Assembly (NCBI GenBank): GCA_963855995.1
Contig: OY979721.1
Span: forward strand, 2,542,001 to 2,606,000
Length of the DNA stretch: 64,000 nt
From: Muricea muricata
Taxonomy: Eukaryota > Cnidaria > Anthozoa > Malacalcyonacea > Plexauridae
Reading direction: 5' to 3'
In this document: piece after piece, positions 1 to 13,300 of the stretch
Position numbering within the stretch: the first letter of the stretch is position 1
Layout of the letters: each line of letters starts with the position of its first letter
Position numbers and translations under genes: made by a program
The notes under the pieces: generated by a model
What the model was told of the DNA's origin: nothing
Database searches by the model: none
The model's input: the letters and a program-made list of their open reading frames with translations, nothing else

Positions 1-2104
1 AAAACAACGTCAATTTAACAATAACATACTAGCAATAGGCGCACAATTTGAAGTCTCATACTGAAATATCTATCGCGTTTATTATTTAATATACAGAAAT
101 CATTCTTTCACAGTCTGAAAGACCAAATTTTTAACTTTCGGTTGTCATAATTTCTGTGAAATTTGAAGGAGAATTGAGCAAATACGAATAAAATGAAAAT
201 AACCAGTACGTGGAAATCGCATATGTTCACTTCTGAACAAAAGAAAATGACACTGAATCATTTAACTGTCACGAGACATAATCAAGGTCGCTTATAGGAT
301 GCATTAATTTTACTTACCTGAGCTAAAATTTGTAAATTCCCAAATAGGATTAAATTTCAACAGACTTTCACTAAATTCCCAACAGTGAAAAATACGATTT
401 CGACCAACAATTTTTGCTCGTATTTGCTCAGTTTTTCTTCAAAAGCTAAAAGCCTGATCTTTCGAAATGTGAAAGAATTACCAAAGTACGTTTACCTTTT
501 TTTGACTCTCCCCGTGGTGAAAATGGCATGTTTTGAACTGTTATCGCTAGAGGTCCATTGATGAGAACCATACGTGTAGAAAAAAAACTTAGGAAACTAA
601 GTAATATTTATGCTGAATGACTGTAACAGTTCTATAATTAAACTACCCAGAATTGAGATATGTCTTGAACCTTCTTACACTTCAATTCTACTAGAAAACT
701 GTTAATAACGACAGTTAGTTCATTATTGAGTATTGATAGTAACTTTAAATAAATAATTAGACGAAGCATGTTAACGAAAAAATCTTGAAAATGCTGACTT
801 AAAATCTTTAAAGACGATGGATGTGTACAAGGATACTTTATATGACATAAATCCGGAATTTCAAGTATCTATGTGGTTCAATTCATTTTTGAGCAAGGTT
901 TTCCAACGAGAATATATCGACTTAAGTTCCATATCATTATTTATTCAAGGTAATTCCAGGAGTTAGCGAACGGGTACATAAAAAGATCGACTAAAAAATA
1001 CGAACCTACTACAGTCACGAGAGATTACAATTGAAGGCGAAGCAAGGGTCCTTTCTCATGAATCCAGCGCCTTAAATGGAGGAAATTAAGAAAACTTGAA
1101 AACCCGCTGTGTTGGGGAACTTTTTTCAGGCCACGAGCGCCAATGTCTATTAATTTATACATTACGCATTATATGAATGGAGGGCAAAATTACTAAATTA
1201 TTATTGGCTAATGAGGGGAAGCATTTTTTGTTAATTCGGGGAAAAATACTTGGCCATGATTGGTTGAAAGCTGAAACGTTTTATCTAGTAGATTACAACA
1301 GAAATATAAAATTAAAAAAAACAGTGTTTCATTAACTGACCTTCAATTAATGGCTAAAGTCAAAGGAAATAAGTTTGCATTTGTATATAACCAATCCATT
1401 CAAATAGATTTTGCACGATTAACAAGTAATCACGTAGGCTCCTCGTAAAAGTGAAGGGTCAATTTAGCTCGTGTCTTCAAAGCTTCACAACTTGTGAAAC
1501 TTTGAATTTACAAAACCTTAATTTTACTCGGCTCCATGCGATTATCTGCACCAAACAAGGTCAATGACATTAACAAGATAAGGAAATCATAGAGCAACTT
1601 TGTAATAGCTTAAACGCATTTCTGAAGGCAACCCTTAGAAAACTCGTCTATAACGGAAACAAACACGCTTGTATATCTTATTATCCCAATCCGGATGCGA
1701 GGAAGTACACATGCAGGGAACGAAGATTAACTCTCCGCGGGGTTTTTAAAAAGATTTTCCGTCCATAAAAAAACATAATCGTAATAATACCTTCTTATCC
1801 TCAGCTTGGAGGTGCTTAAATGCCTCCCCTAATGGAACTAGTTTAAATTCGTTGCCAACATTGTCTTCTTTTCACGATGGACAGCCAACTCGACCGTTTC
1901 ACGCGTTGTTCTTGTCGGTATCTATCTGTCGGTATTCTTGCGAATACCTCAGGGTACGAGATTGGTTGGACCAAGGCGACTAGAAGAGAGTTAAGAGTTG
2001 GAAAAAATTTCGACACAAACTCTCGCTTGTCAACTTTAATCAAATTTTATTAATTGCATGTATGCTGATACAAATCTTGTTATTGTCCCACTCATAAGTA
2101 AACT

Positions 2105-2705
2105 CCTGCTTTGAGAGAGGAAACGCCTCGGTCTTCTTCTGGTTTGACCAGGACAAGAGAGTCGAGTCAACTCTCATGAAACTGTTGAAAAGCTCGTGTT
2201 TAAAGTCGTGTTTAAATAAATTTTACGATCAGAGAACGGTTTCTGAAACTTCTCATGAAACTCTTGCCTTGAGAAGTTTTAAGCAAAAAGCTAGCTGGTT
2301 TCTCAACTCTCATTAACTCTTATGCAACTCTAGTTCTCGTTCAACCAGCGCATGAGAGTTGAGAAAACTCTCATGCAAACTCTCGATCGTTTGTTAACTC
2401 TCATCAACTATTATGCAACTTTTGTTCTCGTTTGACCAGAACATGAGATAAATCATACAAAACCTTACTTGTCAATTCTCATCAACTCTCGTGCAACTCT
2501 TGTTCTCTTTTAATTGACCAGGACATGAGATTTAACAACTCTCGCTTGTCAACCCTCATCAACTCTCATGCAATTCTTGTTCTCGTTTGACCAGGACATG
2601 AGAGTTCAGAAAACTCTCATGCAAACTCTCGCTTGTCAACTCTCATCATTTCTCACGCAACTTGCGGTTTTGGTTTAAACTAATTCGATATAAACTCTGC
2701 CAGAG
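2105..2705. repeat. 86-bp 'GAGAGTT' tandem array, copy 1
   Basis: Degenerate direct repeats are built on AACTCTCATGCAACTC, TTGTTCTCGTTTGACCAGGA and CTCTCGCTTGTCAACTC. The unit is about 86 bp, measured on the better preserved array at 37.9-38.3 kb. The same family recurs at 37.9, 41.6 and 46.1 kb, inside DGK introns. Confidence 0.85.
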
Positions 2706-4249
2706 CTCACTCAAATATGTATTGATGATTTTATTGAACAATTAGCAAGCGAACAGACAGTGCAATATTAACCCCGATTGTGACGTCCAGTTTTCCACTA
2801 CATGCTAAATATAAACTGTACGAAATATGGCGAACACAACTAAAATAGGAAAGTTTTGTGAAAACATCTATCAAGTAAATTCCGATTTAAGAGTTATTTA
2901 AACCATTATATTTTGAAGCCACGATATGGAAACAAATAACAACAGTTAGAAATTAAGCGGCTTATTTCAAGCAAGGTTAACGTCTATTTCTACAACATAT
3001 TGCCTGTTTTCCACTTTGAGCGCAGCCAATAGAGACGCAAAGTATTTCTGCGGTTTATAAGCACTAGGGTTGGGCCGAAGCTTTTCCTACGCGATGAAAC
3101 AACGCAGATCTTTGAGGTGTAATGGGGGTGAAAAACAGGCGTTATTGCGCGTTGCTTCAAAGTAATCCGTCCGGCTGCATCGATATGTTCTCACGGGAAC
3201 ACAAACACGTCACAAAGCAAATTACATTGTCAAAGTCCACTTATTCACGCTGAAACATTGTCTTATCGTAAAATGTATACATTGCTAATTCTCCTTTGCG
3301 GGAACAAGCACAACTGTTTTGAAGAAAACTTGCCAAAATTTAAGCACAAAAGCGAGCAAATATATTATAGAGTAGTACACTAACTTGTTTTTTCTAAGTG
3401 TAATGCTTTAGAAACCTCGCTAATTTGCTCCAGACTATAGCTACGTGATTGTTAGTTTAGTTCAATGGCGTTAGTAGTGTATATCCAATTGAAATGCTAT
3501 AGGGATTCTGAAAACACACTTAAATTATAACCTGCAGTGTAAGATGTAAGAGACTCATTCATTCGTGTTGTATCAGATATACAACGCTTGCCTTCGACTC
3601 GAGTTTGTATATCCCATACAACACGGTCGCTCATGTTGTAAATTTTACATATAGACTAGAATTGTTGTTTTAAAACGCTTATAGTTTAGTAATGAAATTT
3701 ATACATCTACAGATCTGTTGAAAGCGAAGGTAACAAACTAAATATTCAAGGGACTATCTTTAATCAAGTCAAAATAAATCATTCTTTAAGCATTTCGCTA
3801 CATATTCAAATGATTACGGCTCGAACATGTGTTTTTATGACCGACATAATTGATTGACCCAGTCGTAAGCTGTGAAATGGCTTTCTCGCCGTCTAACCGG
3901 GCCTGACAAAGTAATATTATTTGATGTCTTCATCATGTTGACGTAACATGTGTAAGAAGTAAGGCCTTTTCAAACAAATAAACACAGAAATCAGATCGCA
4001 AACCAAACAATTTCAATTGTTATCATAAATATGTTTGGAAAACTGTTCTTTTGTGTACTTTACGCGTCAATTAATCTAAATTGCTTTTGCAGATAAGAGC
4101 GTTGCCGGATAATGTACAAATCATGGGGAAAGCTGTTAGTCATCAGGCCTTTCAAAAATCACCGAAAACTATGTGGATAAATGAAGCCGGTGCATTAATT
4201 CGATTTTTTACAGGATCTTGGCGCAGTGTACGTAGCAGTTAACGATAAT

Positions 4250-4785
4250 TGTCGCTTGTCAGTTGTGTCTGAACCTGAAAAAGATGTCTTATTAAATTTG
4301 GTGATCTAGTGTAGATAGCATTCTACAATAAACTGTCGTGGTTTGTGTCTGAACTACCTGAAAAAGATATCTCAAACGTGATGGTCTAGTTTAGGTAGTA
4401 TTGTACAATAAGCTATCAGTTGTGGTTTGTGTCTGAACTACCTGAAAAAGATGTCTCAAATTTGGTGGTTCAGTGTGTAGATATATATATTATAGTATTC
4501 TACAATAAGTGTTGTTTCTGAACTACCTGAAAAAAAATCTCAAACGTGATGGTCTAGTGTACGCAGTATACTACAATTAGCTATTGTTGTTTGTGTCTGA
4601 ACTATCTATAAAAGAGATCTTAAATGTGCATGGTTGTCCAGTGTAGGTATCATTCTACAATAAGCTGTAGGCAATAACTTTTGTCTGCATAGCTGCCTGA
4701 AAAAATATCTCAAACGTAGCAGGTCTCAGTCCAGCCAGGTAGTATAAAGTTTCTTCAGTAAGCTGTTGTGGTTTGCGTCTTTAAA
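4250..4785. repeat. 79-bp 'CGACAGCTTATTGTAGAAT' tandem array, copy 1 (reverse orientation)
   Basis: Repeated blocks contain GTGTCTGAACTACCTGAAAA, a TCTCAAACGTG core and TTCTACAATAAGCTGT. They are the complement of the array at 27.8-28.2 kb. Units are diverged and vary in length. Confidence 0.8.
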
Positions 4786-4814
4786 TACTTGAAAATAAGT
4801 TGACGTTTCTAAAA

Positions 4815-4922
4815 GTGCCGTCGAAAGTATCTTCGATAGTGAAGTGGTTATAATAAACACCAGTTTATTAATCTGATGTTTTGTTAATTACTTCACTATC
4901 GCAGAGATACTTTCGAAGGCAC
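4815..4922. mobile_element. Short palindromic MITE
   Basis: Inverted arms of about 30 bp begin GTGCCGTCGAAAGTATCT and end AGATACTTTCGAAGGCAC. They enclose a short AT-rich centre. The two strands would fold into a hairpin. No coding capacity is present. Confidence 0.7.
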
Positions 4923-5074
4923 CAAAACATACCGATGAACAAGCACTAATTGCAGATTCAAATCAACAGTTGCAGGAGATTCCGAGAGACAAAATTAACC
5001 CAGGCCAGCACGTTTGAGGCCTTGATTCCTAAGCACCACGTACCACGTTAAGACGTTTGGGATATCTTTCATTT

Positions 5075-5300
5075 GGGATATTCAGGCACAAACGATTACA
5101 GCATATTGTATGATACTACCTAAACCAGACCACCTCATTAACGATATCTTTTCAGGTGACACAAACCAAGACAGCTTTGGTAAATTGTAGATTACTACCT
5201 ACACTGGACCATCGCGTTTGGGGTATCTTTCAGTTCAGGTAGCTCATACACAAACCACGACAGATTATTGTAGAATATGCTACCTACACTGTACCTAGGA
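5075..5300. repeat. 79-bp tandem array, copy 2 (forward orientation)
   Basis: Diverged units with AGGTAGCTCATACACAAACC and CACGACAGATTATTGTAGAA lie opposite in orientation to the array at 4.25-4.79 kb. The two arrays flank the small palindrome at 4.82-4.92 kb. Confidence 0.7.
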
Positions 5301-6099
5301 GTATGTCTTAGGTGGCTCAAATTTATCTGTCAAATTTATCTGTCAAATTTAACAAAGACACATTGTTCGGCGTTTGCAAAAAAAACACATTTGCCTAGCA
5401 CGAAACATTAAAATAAGTCTACGCAAGTGTCATATCGTTTTCAAATATTCCCAAAGCAAGGGGTTAATAGGGCTTGCGCGAAACATACACAGTAATTAGG
5501 AGTCTTAAGAGATGTCTCTAAGTGGTTCCGAGTGTTTTAAGCCAGTCCATAGTATACAGTATGTTTGCCTTGTCAAAATACTTGCATTAAGGCGATTAAC
5601 TACAGACCCTCGAACTCAGCTTGAGACTTCGTAAACGCATTCAGCAATTTCAAAAGCCTTCGAGCACTTATAAATTTAAAGAATATGCTACGTACGTGTT
5701 TCCAGCCAATTTTAACTCTTGAAAAATTTCTGGCGCAAAATGTTACGTTAAAAACAGACCTCGCGAGGTGAAATGCCAAACTTTAATAATGCTATCGTCG
5801 TTTCGGTAAATTTAAAAGCTACCAAGCCGAAATAATTTAAAGAATGTGTAGGAGTATAAATCAAAGCAGTAACTACTAAATTGACGTACGTTCCTTATCG
5901 TCTATTTTTACATTGGCAAGCCTTAAAGATTATTTTCGAATCATCTTAGGAAGTTAGATGATTCATGTTTTAAACATGTAATTTTTTCTTCGGCAATTTT
6001 CAAAGCTTTCAATAAGCTAGGACAAATTCAAAAAATGTGATATGGAAATAATTGTGAAACACCGAAAATCATGTTTTTTAGGAAATTTCTAATTGCGAA

Positions 6100-7561
6100 G
6101 CTTTCGAGTCGATATTTTCGTGCTCAAAGAGGACTCTACGTCCACTACGGAATGCGCGAGTTTTATGAGGGCACGGGGTTGAAGGAAATGCTCAAATGTG
6201 AATAGTTTGCAAACTAAAATGAACATTTGGCTGTGGTTTCAACCCAGCCTGAAAAAATTTGTGACTCGATCCTCCCCTCCAGTTTCCGCTCGATGATTTG
6301 AGCAGATCAAAAGGAACCGCGCATGGAAGTGCAGTTCCCTTGAACCGAGAAATGCGTAGCGCATTGCCGCAAAATTTGCGCAAAAGTGCGCACAACACTG
6401 TACGAGCAGTGTACGGAAAGGTAAAATTTACATAAACTGCGTCGTGTTTCGTGTGTAAACATTGCCTCGAACAGTTGGGCTTTTGCGCTAATTTTCTAAA
6501 CGAACGCATGTCAATAGGCGCTACGGCAACCGAGTCCTCCAACTGTGAACAAGTCTCCGCTATTGCCAATCATAGCTGGGCCTACTGTGCGATTCTATTA
6601 ACCGTGGCATCTATTTATTATCGGCAGAGCATATGACCGCCTCATTAAATCGAGTGAATATCATGCTAGTAACACGCTGGTGGCTAAACGCGTTTGAATT
6701 CAACTGCTAGATTAACCATTTAACGTCCTTTAAAATATACACAATCGTCAGAGCGAGAGAGGCTCGGAGGTTCGGTGCCGTGGATCAACGACCTGGAAAT
6801 TTGCATAATTAGCGCAAGTGCGTCAGGCTTTGGACGGTAGCGCGCCAACAACATTTTGCGCACTGATTTAGCACTGACGTTATCGTCGCGAATTGTTAAA
6901 GCAGCATCCCGCAGCACAAGTTTGAAGCTTCGAAGAGAGTAGAGATCAAGTCGGTAGCCAGTTCGTGATTGGATATTTGACAATACTTGCACATCGACCA
7001 ACTGTAGCTTTTCATACACCCCCAGAAGAGCGACAAGATCGACCGTGTACACGAAACAACAACAAGAACAAGATACAGCATTTGCAGTGAAGCAGTGCAC
7101 GTCGAAGCGAACGGCAAATTACCAGCATAATCTGCGAAACTCTCCGAAAATTTGCGCATGCAGTTTTAGCTCTGACGTGCTCGGTCATACGCTGGAACAA
7201 TTCTATTGCGAAACGTTCAGGAGCAGAAGTGAGAACTGTGTTTAAGCTGGTAATCCGCGTTATCGCTTCGTAAGTCGAGCTGGTATATCCTTCTTGCATA
7301 TTGCCTTGCACAAACTACGTAAGGCAAGTTTCTAGAGGCGTCGTAATCTAGCTTGGGTTCTAAGAAGGCCACTCAACGGTTAATAAGATAAGAATTATAT
7401 CGATCCGAGGCTGTCGAGCCTCAACTACGTACTCACGCCAAGCTAGCGGTGCCCAAACGTTGTTGGTAACTACAACGAAGTGTCGGGATTAGCGCTGGGA
7501 AAACCTCGAACAAGCAATCAATTAAGTCAATTGCAGACAGTCAAGTCACGCCAACGACAAG
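6100..7561 (+). promoter_or_regulatory. CpG-richer block; candidate SoxF promoter and 5' non-coding exon
   Basis: This stretch is visibly richer in CG dinucleotides than its surroundings. It carries an octamer-like ATTTGCATAAT near 6,797. It ends in a strong donor (CAAG|GTAAGC) after 7,561. The first coding SoxF exon has a good acceptor (TTTTACTTCAG) ending at 10,291, so a 5' untranslated exon ending at 7,561 and a 2.7-kb intron would fit. No transcript evidence exists, and the open frames on both strands here match no family. Treat the exon as a hypothesis. Confidence 0.3.
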
Positions 7562-10291
7562 GTAAGCAAGCTTTAGAATTTAATGTCATCACATTGTAGA
7601 CGTTTCCAAGGTCAGTATCGCTTATGTTAGACACCTCGCTGGGCACTGTATAGCTCTGATTTACAATAATTGAAGGCCATGTGTTAGGCCTAGAGAAATC
7701 AGTAGTACTCGACAACCAGGATATGACAGATGCTTGAGGGAGTGAGGATTCGGCGCTTATACTCCTAAACGAAAAGGGATGCTCAAAACCTCCGGTCAGG
7801 CTAGACTATATTTAGCAACTGAAATAAGTTCGTGCCGGAGAAGTGAGAAGAAGTAGCCTAACAATTCAACTCTTTCACGAGTCATAAACTTTATTGAATA
7901 TCAAGATTTTGCGCAGAACAGATTAAGCCGCAGTTCTTGCGGGTCTCCACGCAGTCCAGACGTCGAAATTACCTGTGCCGGCTAGTTCAATTTTAAGTTA
8001 TATTTGGAATTCAAACATGCATTCCTTAACCTTAAAACAACGTCTTCTTGAGTTATTCTTCTAGGTCTTCTAGGGTATTTTTAGTTGTACAGTAATTCTT
8101 ACACGTCTATACTCCATGCTTTATATTCCACAAAGGAGCGAGATATTCAAGGCTTGCAGGAATTCAATATGGACTCGTTCTTAACTCCATTACTTCACGG
8201 TACAATTTCACACAAAATGCATAAAAAAAATCTTATGTACAGCCAAGTTTATGCTGCTTTATGTTCTTTATTACTCGCTCACACGATTTTGTTGTTTGTA
8301 TACAACGGGTCATAAAATAAGCAAGCAATGCTATATGTATATACATTGCATGGGTTGAACAATATATTTCATCCCTTACGACTCAGCCTACACGCTGTGA
8401 AATGCACGAGAAGTAATTTTTTAACAATGCTTCTATTACAATTACAAGTGATCAAAGTATTGAACGTTTAGGCAATCGTTTTTACACCATGTAAACTTGA
8501 ATTCATTGCACATGATTTAAGAAACGAGGACATATGCACTGGCCCTGTTTGTTCTAAGTGGATGAATTGAGCTCATGCGATTTTTAAATTGATATTTAAA
8601 AATCGGTCGTAGCAACTTCATAGCAAATGGGAATATTACTTGAGAAATCTAGAAAGTTGATTTTGTCTTAGTTATCTCGGGTAATGTCCGTAGAATGTTT
8701 AAACAGGTATTTTGGTACTTATCTTTGCATTACAAGCACCAGCTAAAGCCCTTTAGCAGCTAGCTTGCAGCGAAACCTGTAGAAAGTGTTCCACAATTGT
8801 CTAAAATATTGCCACATTGCTGCAGAGCAAAGAACGAGCACAAAAAAGTGGCTCAGTCAAAGACAGCGCCCAACTGATTTCAAAAGATTACGATAGATTA
8901 AGTCGACCTGGTTTAATTCTTCTACAGATACTAACCTATATACCTTATGCATTCACAAATATTCAAAAGATATAGGTTCTTTCACAACCTAAAACGATTA
9001 AACAGAATTCGGCGTTACGAGCAGGCTCTTAATTCATCGGGAAGTTAGTAAGGAGTTCGCTTTTATACAGACAGCTACAGGTTTATAAAACTTTGCCCGT
9101 ATTTCAATTTATTGCAGAAGAAATATCAATGCACTATATATAAATACACGCACATTTTTGAGAACGCCTGTAATCAGAAATGTACAGAAATTAGCATATT
9201 TTGCGCTAATCAAAATAAATGCTTTATGGGAAAACAAATTAAACAATCAAGGAAGGAAATAATTTGTGAATTAGGTCGTGTATTGATACCTTGTGTTCTG
9301 CGCGGTAAACGGCATTAATGTGGTCTGCCTTATACAAAAGGCCATTCATGAATAGTGTTTAGATCCTCTCATCGCTTACCCAACTGAGTTATAAGAGGAG
9401 ACACAATAAAACAGAAAAGCAACACCTGATATAAAACATCGACAGAACGAAGGGACATTGAGGTAAAGATTACAGTTGACCAATCTAAATTTACTTAGCT
9501 ATAGCGTTTAGAATATTTTTGCTGTCAATGTACTCGTGTTTGATTAGAAAACCTTCATTATTGCTATCGGGATTAGCATTGCTATTCTCAAATATAGAAG
9601 TTGTGAAATTGCATGCAAATATTTCGAATGAGAACTAAAATATTATTTGTCACTTTTCTTTGGTAACAATGCATGGCGGTTTAGAAGTTAGTTTTTACCA
9701 GGCAAGTTCCATGCAGAATATCTGAAACCGTTTTTGCTGTTGAGCCGAGCGCAAAGGGAAAGGAAAATTGAACCGGCCAAAAAAGCAAAGGGTTTTATGA
9801 TCACAATTTGTACTTGTGTCTTATCAAGCTTGCATGGGATTTGCTTGGTCTAGCCAGTATCAGTGATCATCCCGAGATGTAGGTGTTTTGCGTTTCTAAA
9901 TTGTTTGACTAGCTCTCATGCTTAAATACGTGCACAAATGTATTATTTTGAATATGTTTCTGTCTTAAAACACTACCTGCTGGACTACATTTGTGACATC
10001 AGTATTTAAATAGTTCAGGGAGAAACCACGACAGCTCATTTTAGATTATTACCTACACTGGACCAGCACGTTTGCGATATCTTTTCAGGTAGTTCAGACA
10101 CAAACCACGACAGCTTATTGTAAAATAGAATACTGACTATTCACTGAACCACCACGTTTAAGATATCTGTTTCATGTATCACGGACACTAACCACGACAG
10201 CTTATTGTGAGACAGTCCTAATAAAAACTTGCGCGAAGCTGTGGCTGCATGCACGACAGAATTGTAAAACCATTTCAAACTTTTACTTCAG
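7562..10291. other. Non-coding stretch, probable SoxF 5' intron or upstream DNA
   Basis: I see no protein gene here. Sequence near 8.95-9.0 kb (a TATAGGTTCTTTCACAACCTA half-repeat) resembles the terminal repeat of the element at 40.08-40.65 kb. A short tandem array closes the stretch. Confidence 0.5.
10015..10215. repeat. 79-bp tandem array, copy 3
   Basis: There are about two and a half units with CCACGACAGCTTATTGT, CCTACACTGGACC and GATATCTTTTCAGGTAGTTC, in the same orientation as the array at 27.8 kb. It ends about 100 bp before the SoxF start codon. Confidence 0.8.
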
Positions 10292-10312
10292 AGCTTCGAA
10301 ATCCTCCCGAAC

Positions 10313-13300
10313 ATGTGGTACAACGAATGGGTCTACACAACTCACCCGAGACAGTTCGCCGGAGCTCCGCAAGAATGCGACGACATTCATGTAAAGCGGC
10401 CCATGAACAGTTTCATGGTATGGGCCAAAGTGATGCGACGGAAATTTGCCGAAGAAAACCCCAAGCTACACAACGCCGAAATAAGTAAAATGTTGGGGAA
10501 AGCTTGGAATGAACTGACGACGAAAGAGAAACGACCGTTTGTCGAAAAGGCTGAAAGGTAAGCGTCTCTCAAGTCATCAATTTCCAACTTTATACCTGTA
10601 GAGCCCTGAAAGAGAACAAAGAATCGAAATGATCAGATTTTAGTTAGTAAGCTCAATACTAGAGATAAAAACAAGAAACAACTGCATGCAACAGTAATAT
10701 TTCGGTTTTATTTCAAAACTATCATTATGAAGAGAATGAGATTGTAGACTAATACTAGTTAACCTCTGTAATCTCATTCTGTTCCATAATGGCTTTGAAA
10801 TAAAAGCGAAATATTACATTTTCAATTGTTTTTTGTTTTGAACTCGGGCATTGAGTTTAAACTGAAGATGTATTCCTTCGGACCATGTTTTATTTTGTAT
10901 TAGAACACGACTATTTTGTGGCTTTTTTGTTCATGTCTTTAAGTAGAATTAACTGTTGCAATGTCAGACAATGTATGTAAGAAAACGCCTTTTAAAATCT
11001 GAGGACAAATCAGGAAGATTTCGTGGCTCGATATTGATAGTTGTGAACGCGGTGAATATGTCTTAAATGTCGAGTGGAGATCGTGCAGGAGGATCTACAC
11101 AATTTGCCATGTTCACACTAATAGTTACGAGACTAAAATATTGGTTGGAACATCTCCTCAACAACCTTTAGTTTTCAAGTATACTGTAATCTACACCCCA
11201 TATTTAGAAGGCTGCATGGTTTAAGCCTGGCCCTTATATACTAGCGACATAAGTACAAGCCCAAGCTAAACTAACAAAAGACAAAGCAAAGAAATGCAAT
11301 GAAGAGTGACAAAAACATCAACGCAAACACAAACATAAGCATAATAATACAAGCACAAGCTATGCTGGAACAAAAGCAAATTCATAAGAATTTTTTGTTT
11401 TCTCTTGGTTCAAGGGTTGAAGACTCTTTAAAACTTTGACTTTACTACGCATGAAACATTTCTGCTGTGTTATCAGTCATACTTTGACACTGAAAACGTC
11501 AATATATAAGTTATTCATGACAGTCACGTACAACTTTTGCACGAAATTCTCTATAGTTGATAGCCAGGAAAATTTCCAGCCATCGAAAATATATCGATTG
11601 ACCGAAAACAACATCTTGCATGTAAACTCAAGATTCGAGCTTTTAAAAACAAGACAATAATTTTGCGGTGATATTTCGACTCTATTTCAAAGTCACTGTC
11701 AAACCGTGAAGATTGATTTACACAAAACTTTTGCCTTGATTTTCTGCGCTTGAACAACAACTATATTGAAAATTTCTTCGTAAATAAATTTACAAGCTGG
11801 GTACAAAATGGGTTGTCTTTGAAGCCATCAAAACTACTCGCAGTTCGTGTCTTATCAGACCTTCGAGTTTTATATCTGATATAGCACGCCTGCTCGTGTT
11901 TTGAGTATTACCAATAAAAACCTCTCTTATTGGTAACTGAAGTAAGCTCTTTCTTGAAAAAATATCATCGCCTAAAACAGCTGCCTGTTCACCGTAATTG
12001 CTCAGGACTACATGCAACTGCAATTCATCAGCTTATATCCACACATACAATCCATTCTCTTTCTTTTCTGCTCTGCTTACATCAACATATTTCTGACATT
12101 TTTCAATTCAAGGACTGAATTCCTTTTGCAACAAGATCGCATGTTAAGTAGTATCGATGCTTTAGCGCATTGTATGATAATTACAAACTAAACTAGTTTT
12201 ATACGTGTATTTGCAGATTACGAATTCTACACATGAAAGAACACCCTAACTACCGCTATACCCCAAAGAAAGAATCAAAGAATAAGATGGGCTGCGGTGG
12301 ATTCCCCCACCCCTACGCCCCCTTTCGGCCGCCATATTATCAAGTTGGACCCGTACCTAACGTGTCCGTTGTCCCTCCAAACAATCGGTTTCATTTCCCA
12401 GATCCAAGTCAATACGTCGAGGGCGGTGGGGTATCTCCCAGGTACATCTACAGTCCAGTACCTCCTCTGAGTCACCCGCCTTCGCCTAGCACGGCTGTGT
12501 CACACATGTCAGGTCATCCTACCTCGCCAAACAACGGGTAAGAACATGGATTTTTTTATACCTATTAATTCTCCCACGAGCTTGCTAGTGTCCTACATCT
12601 TGAAAAATCCTACTTTAAGAACACGAACTAGGCTCAAATTTACCGAGATATGGCTGTACACCGTTTTTGGCGAATGTAATGCTGATAGCACAATGCTTTA
12701 GTTATGTGTAGGAGGAAGGTGTTTTTACCACGGATTTTGTTCAAAGAAAGAAAGAATATCCCATATTTAAAAGAAACACTTTAAAAGGAAAAGCTAGTCT
12801 CGATTATTTTGTCCAGGTTATGCCTGTAAACCATTTTGAGTCATGAAATGTGAATATAGTTTAATGCTATAGCTTTCTGAAGAAGGAAAGGTCTATTTAT
12901 CATGCACGTATTTTGTTCAAAGAGAGAATGTCCCATAGTTAGATGAAACAGGCCATAAGCTAAGTCTTGAATAATTTGTCCACAAGTTATCCTTAATGAC
13001 CATTTTAAGTAATGAAATGTTGATATAGCTTTCTAAAGAGAAGGGCTTTTTACCACACATTGTTTAAAGAAATAATGAAGCAAACTAATGCGTTGCCATG
13101 CGGTGGTGGCAATGTAGCATAAATCAAATTAAACCTTGGGCTATTTCAATAACTGAACGATACTGAAGGAGAAATTGGAAATTTCGAGGGAAGGACCTTC
13201 GGATGAACGATAGTTTTAAACCATTGAAAGATGTTTCCAGAATTACAGAAAGCGAAGTGTGTATTTAGAGGCAAAAATATCGCACGAATGCCCGCTAAAC

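Larger units (their letters stand above)
1..6100. other. Gene-free flank upstream of SoxF
   Basis: No recognisable protein-coding exon was seen on either strand. The open frames here are short and resemble no family. The stretch is AT-rich and holds two tandem arrays and small palindromes, listed separately. A further inverted repeat near 3,555-3,640 has arms around TATACAACGCTTG and its complement. Related palindromes occur near 11.85 kb and 57.26 kb. Distal SoxF regulatory DNA or the end of an unseen gene cannot be excluded. Confidence 0.6.

Noticed and set aside
6192..7311. Overlapping minus-strand frames of up to 126 codons
   Set aside because: No family resemblance, several mutually overlapping frames, and explained by higher GC content.
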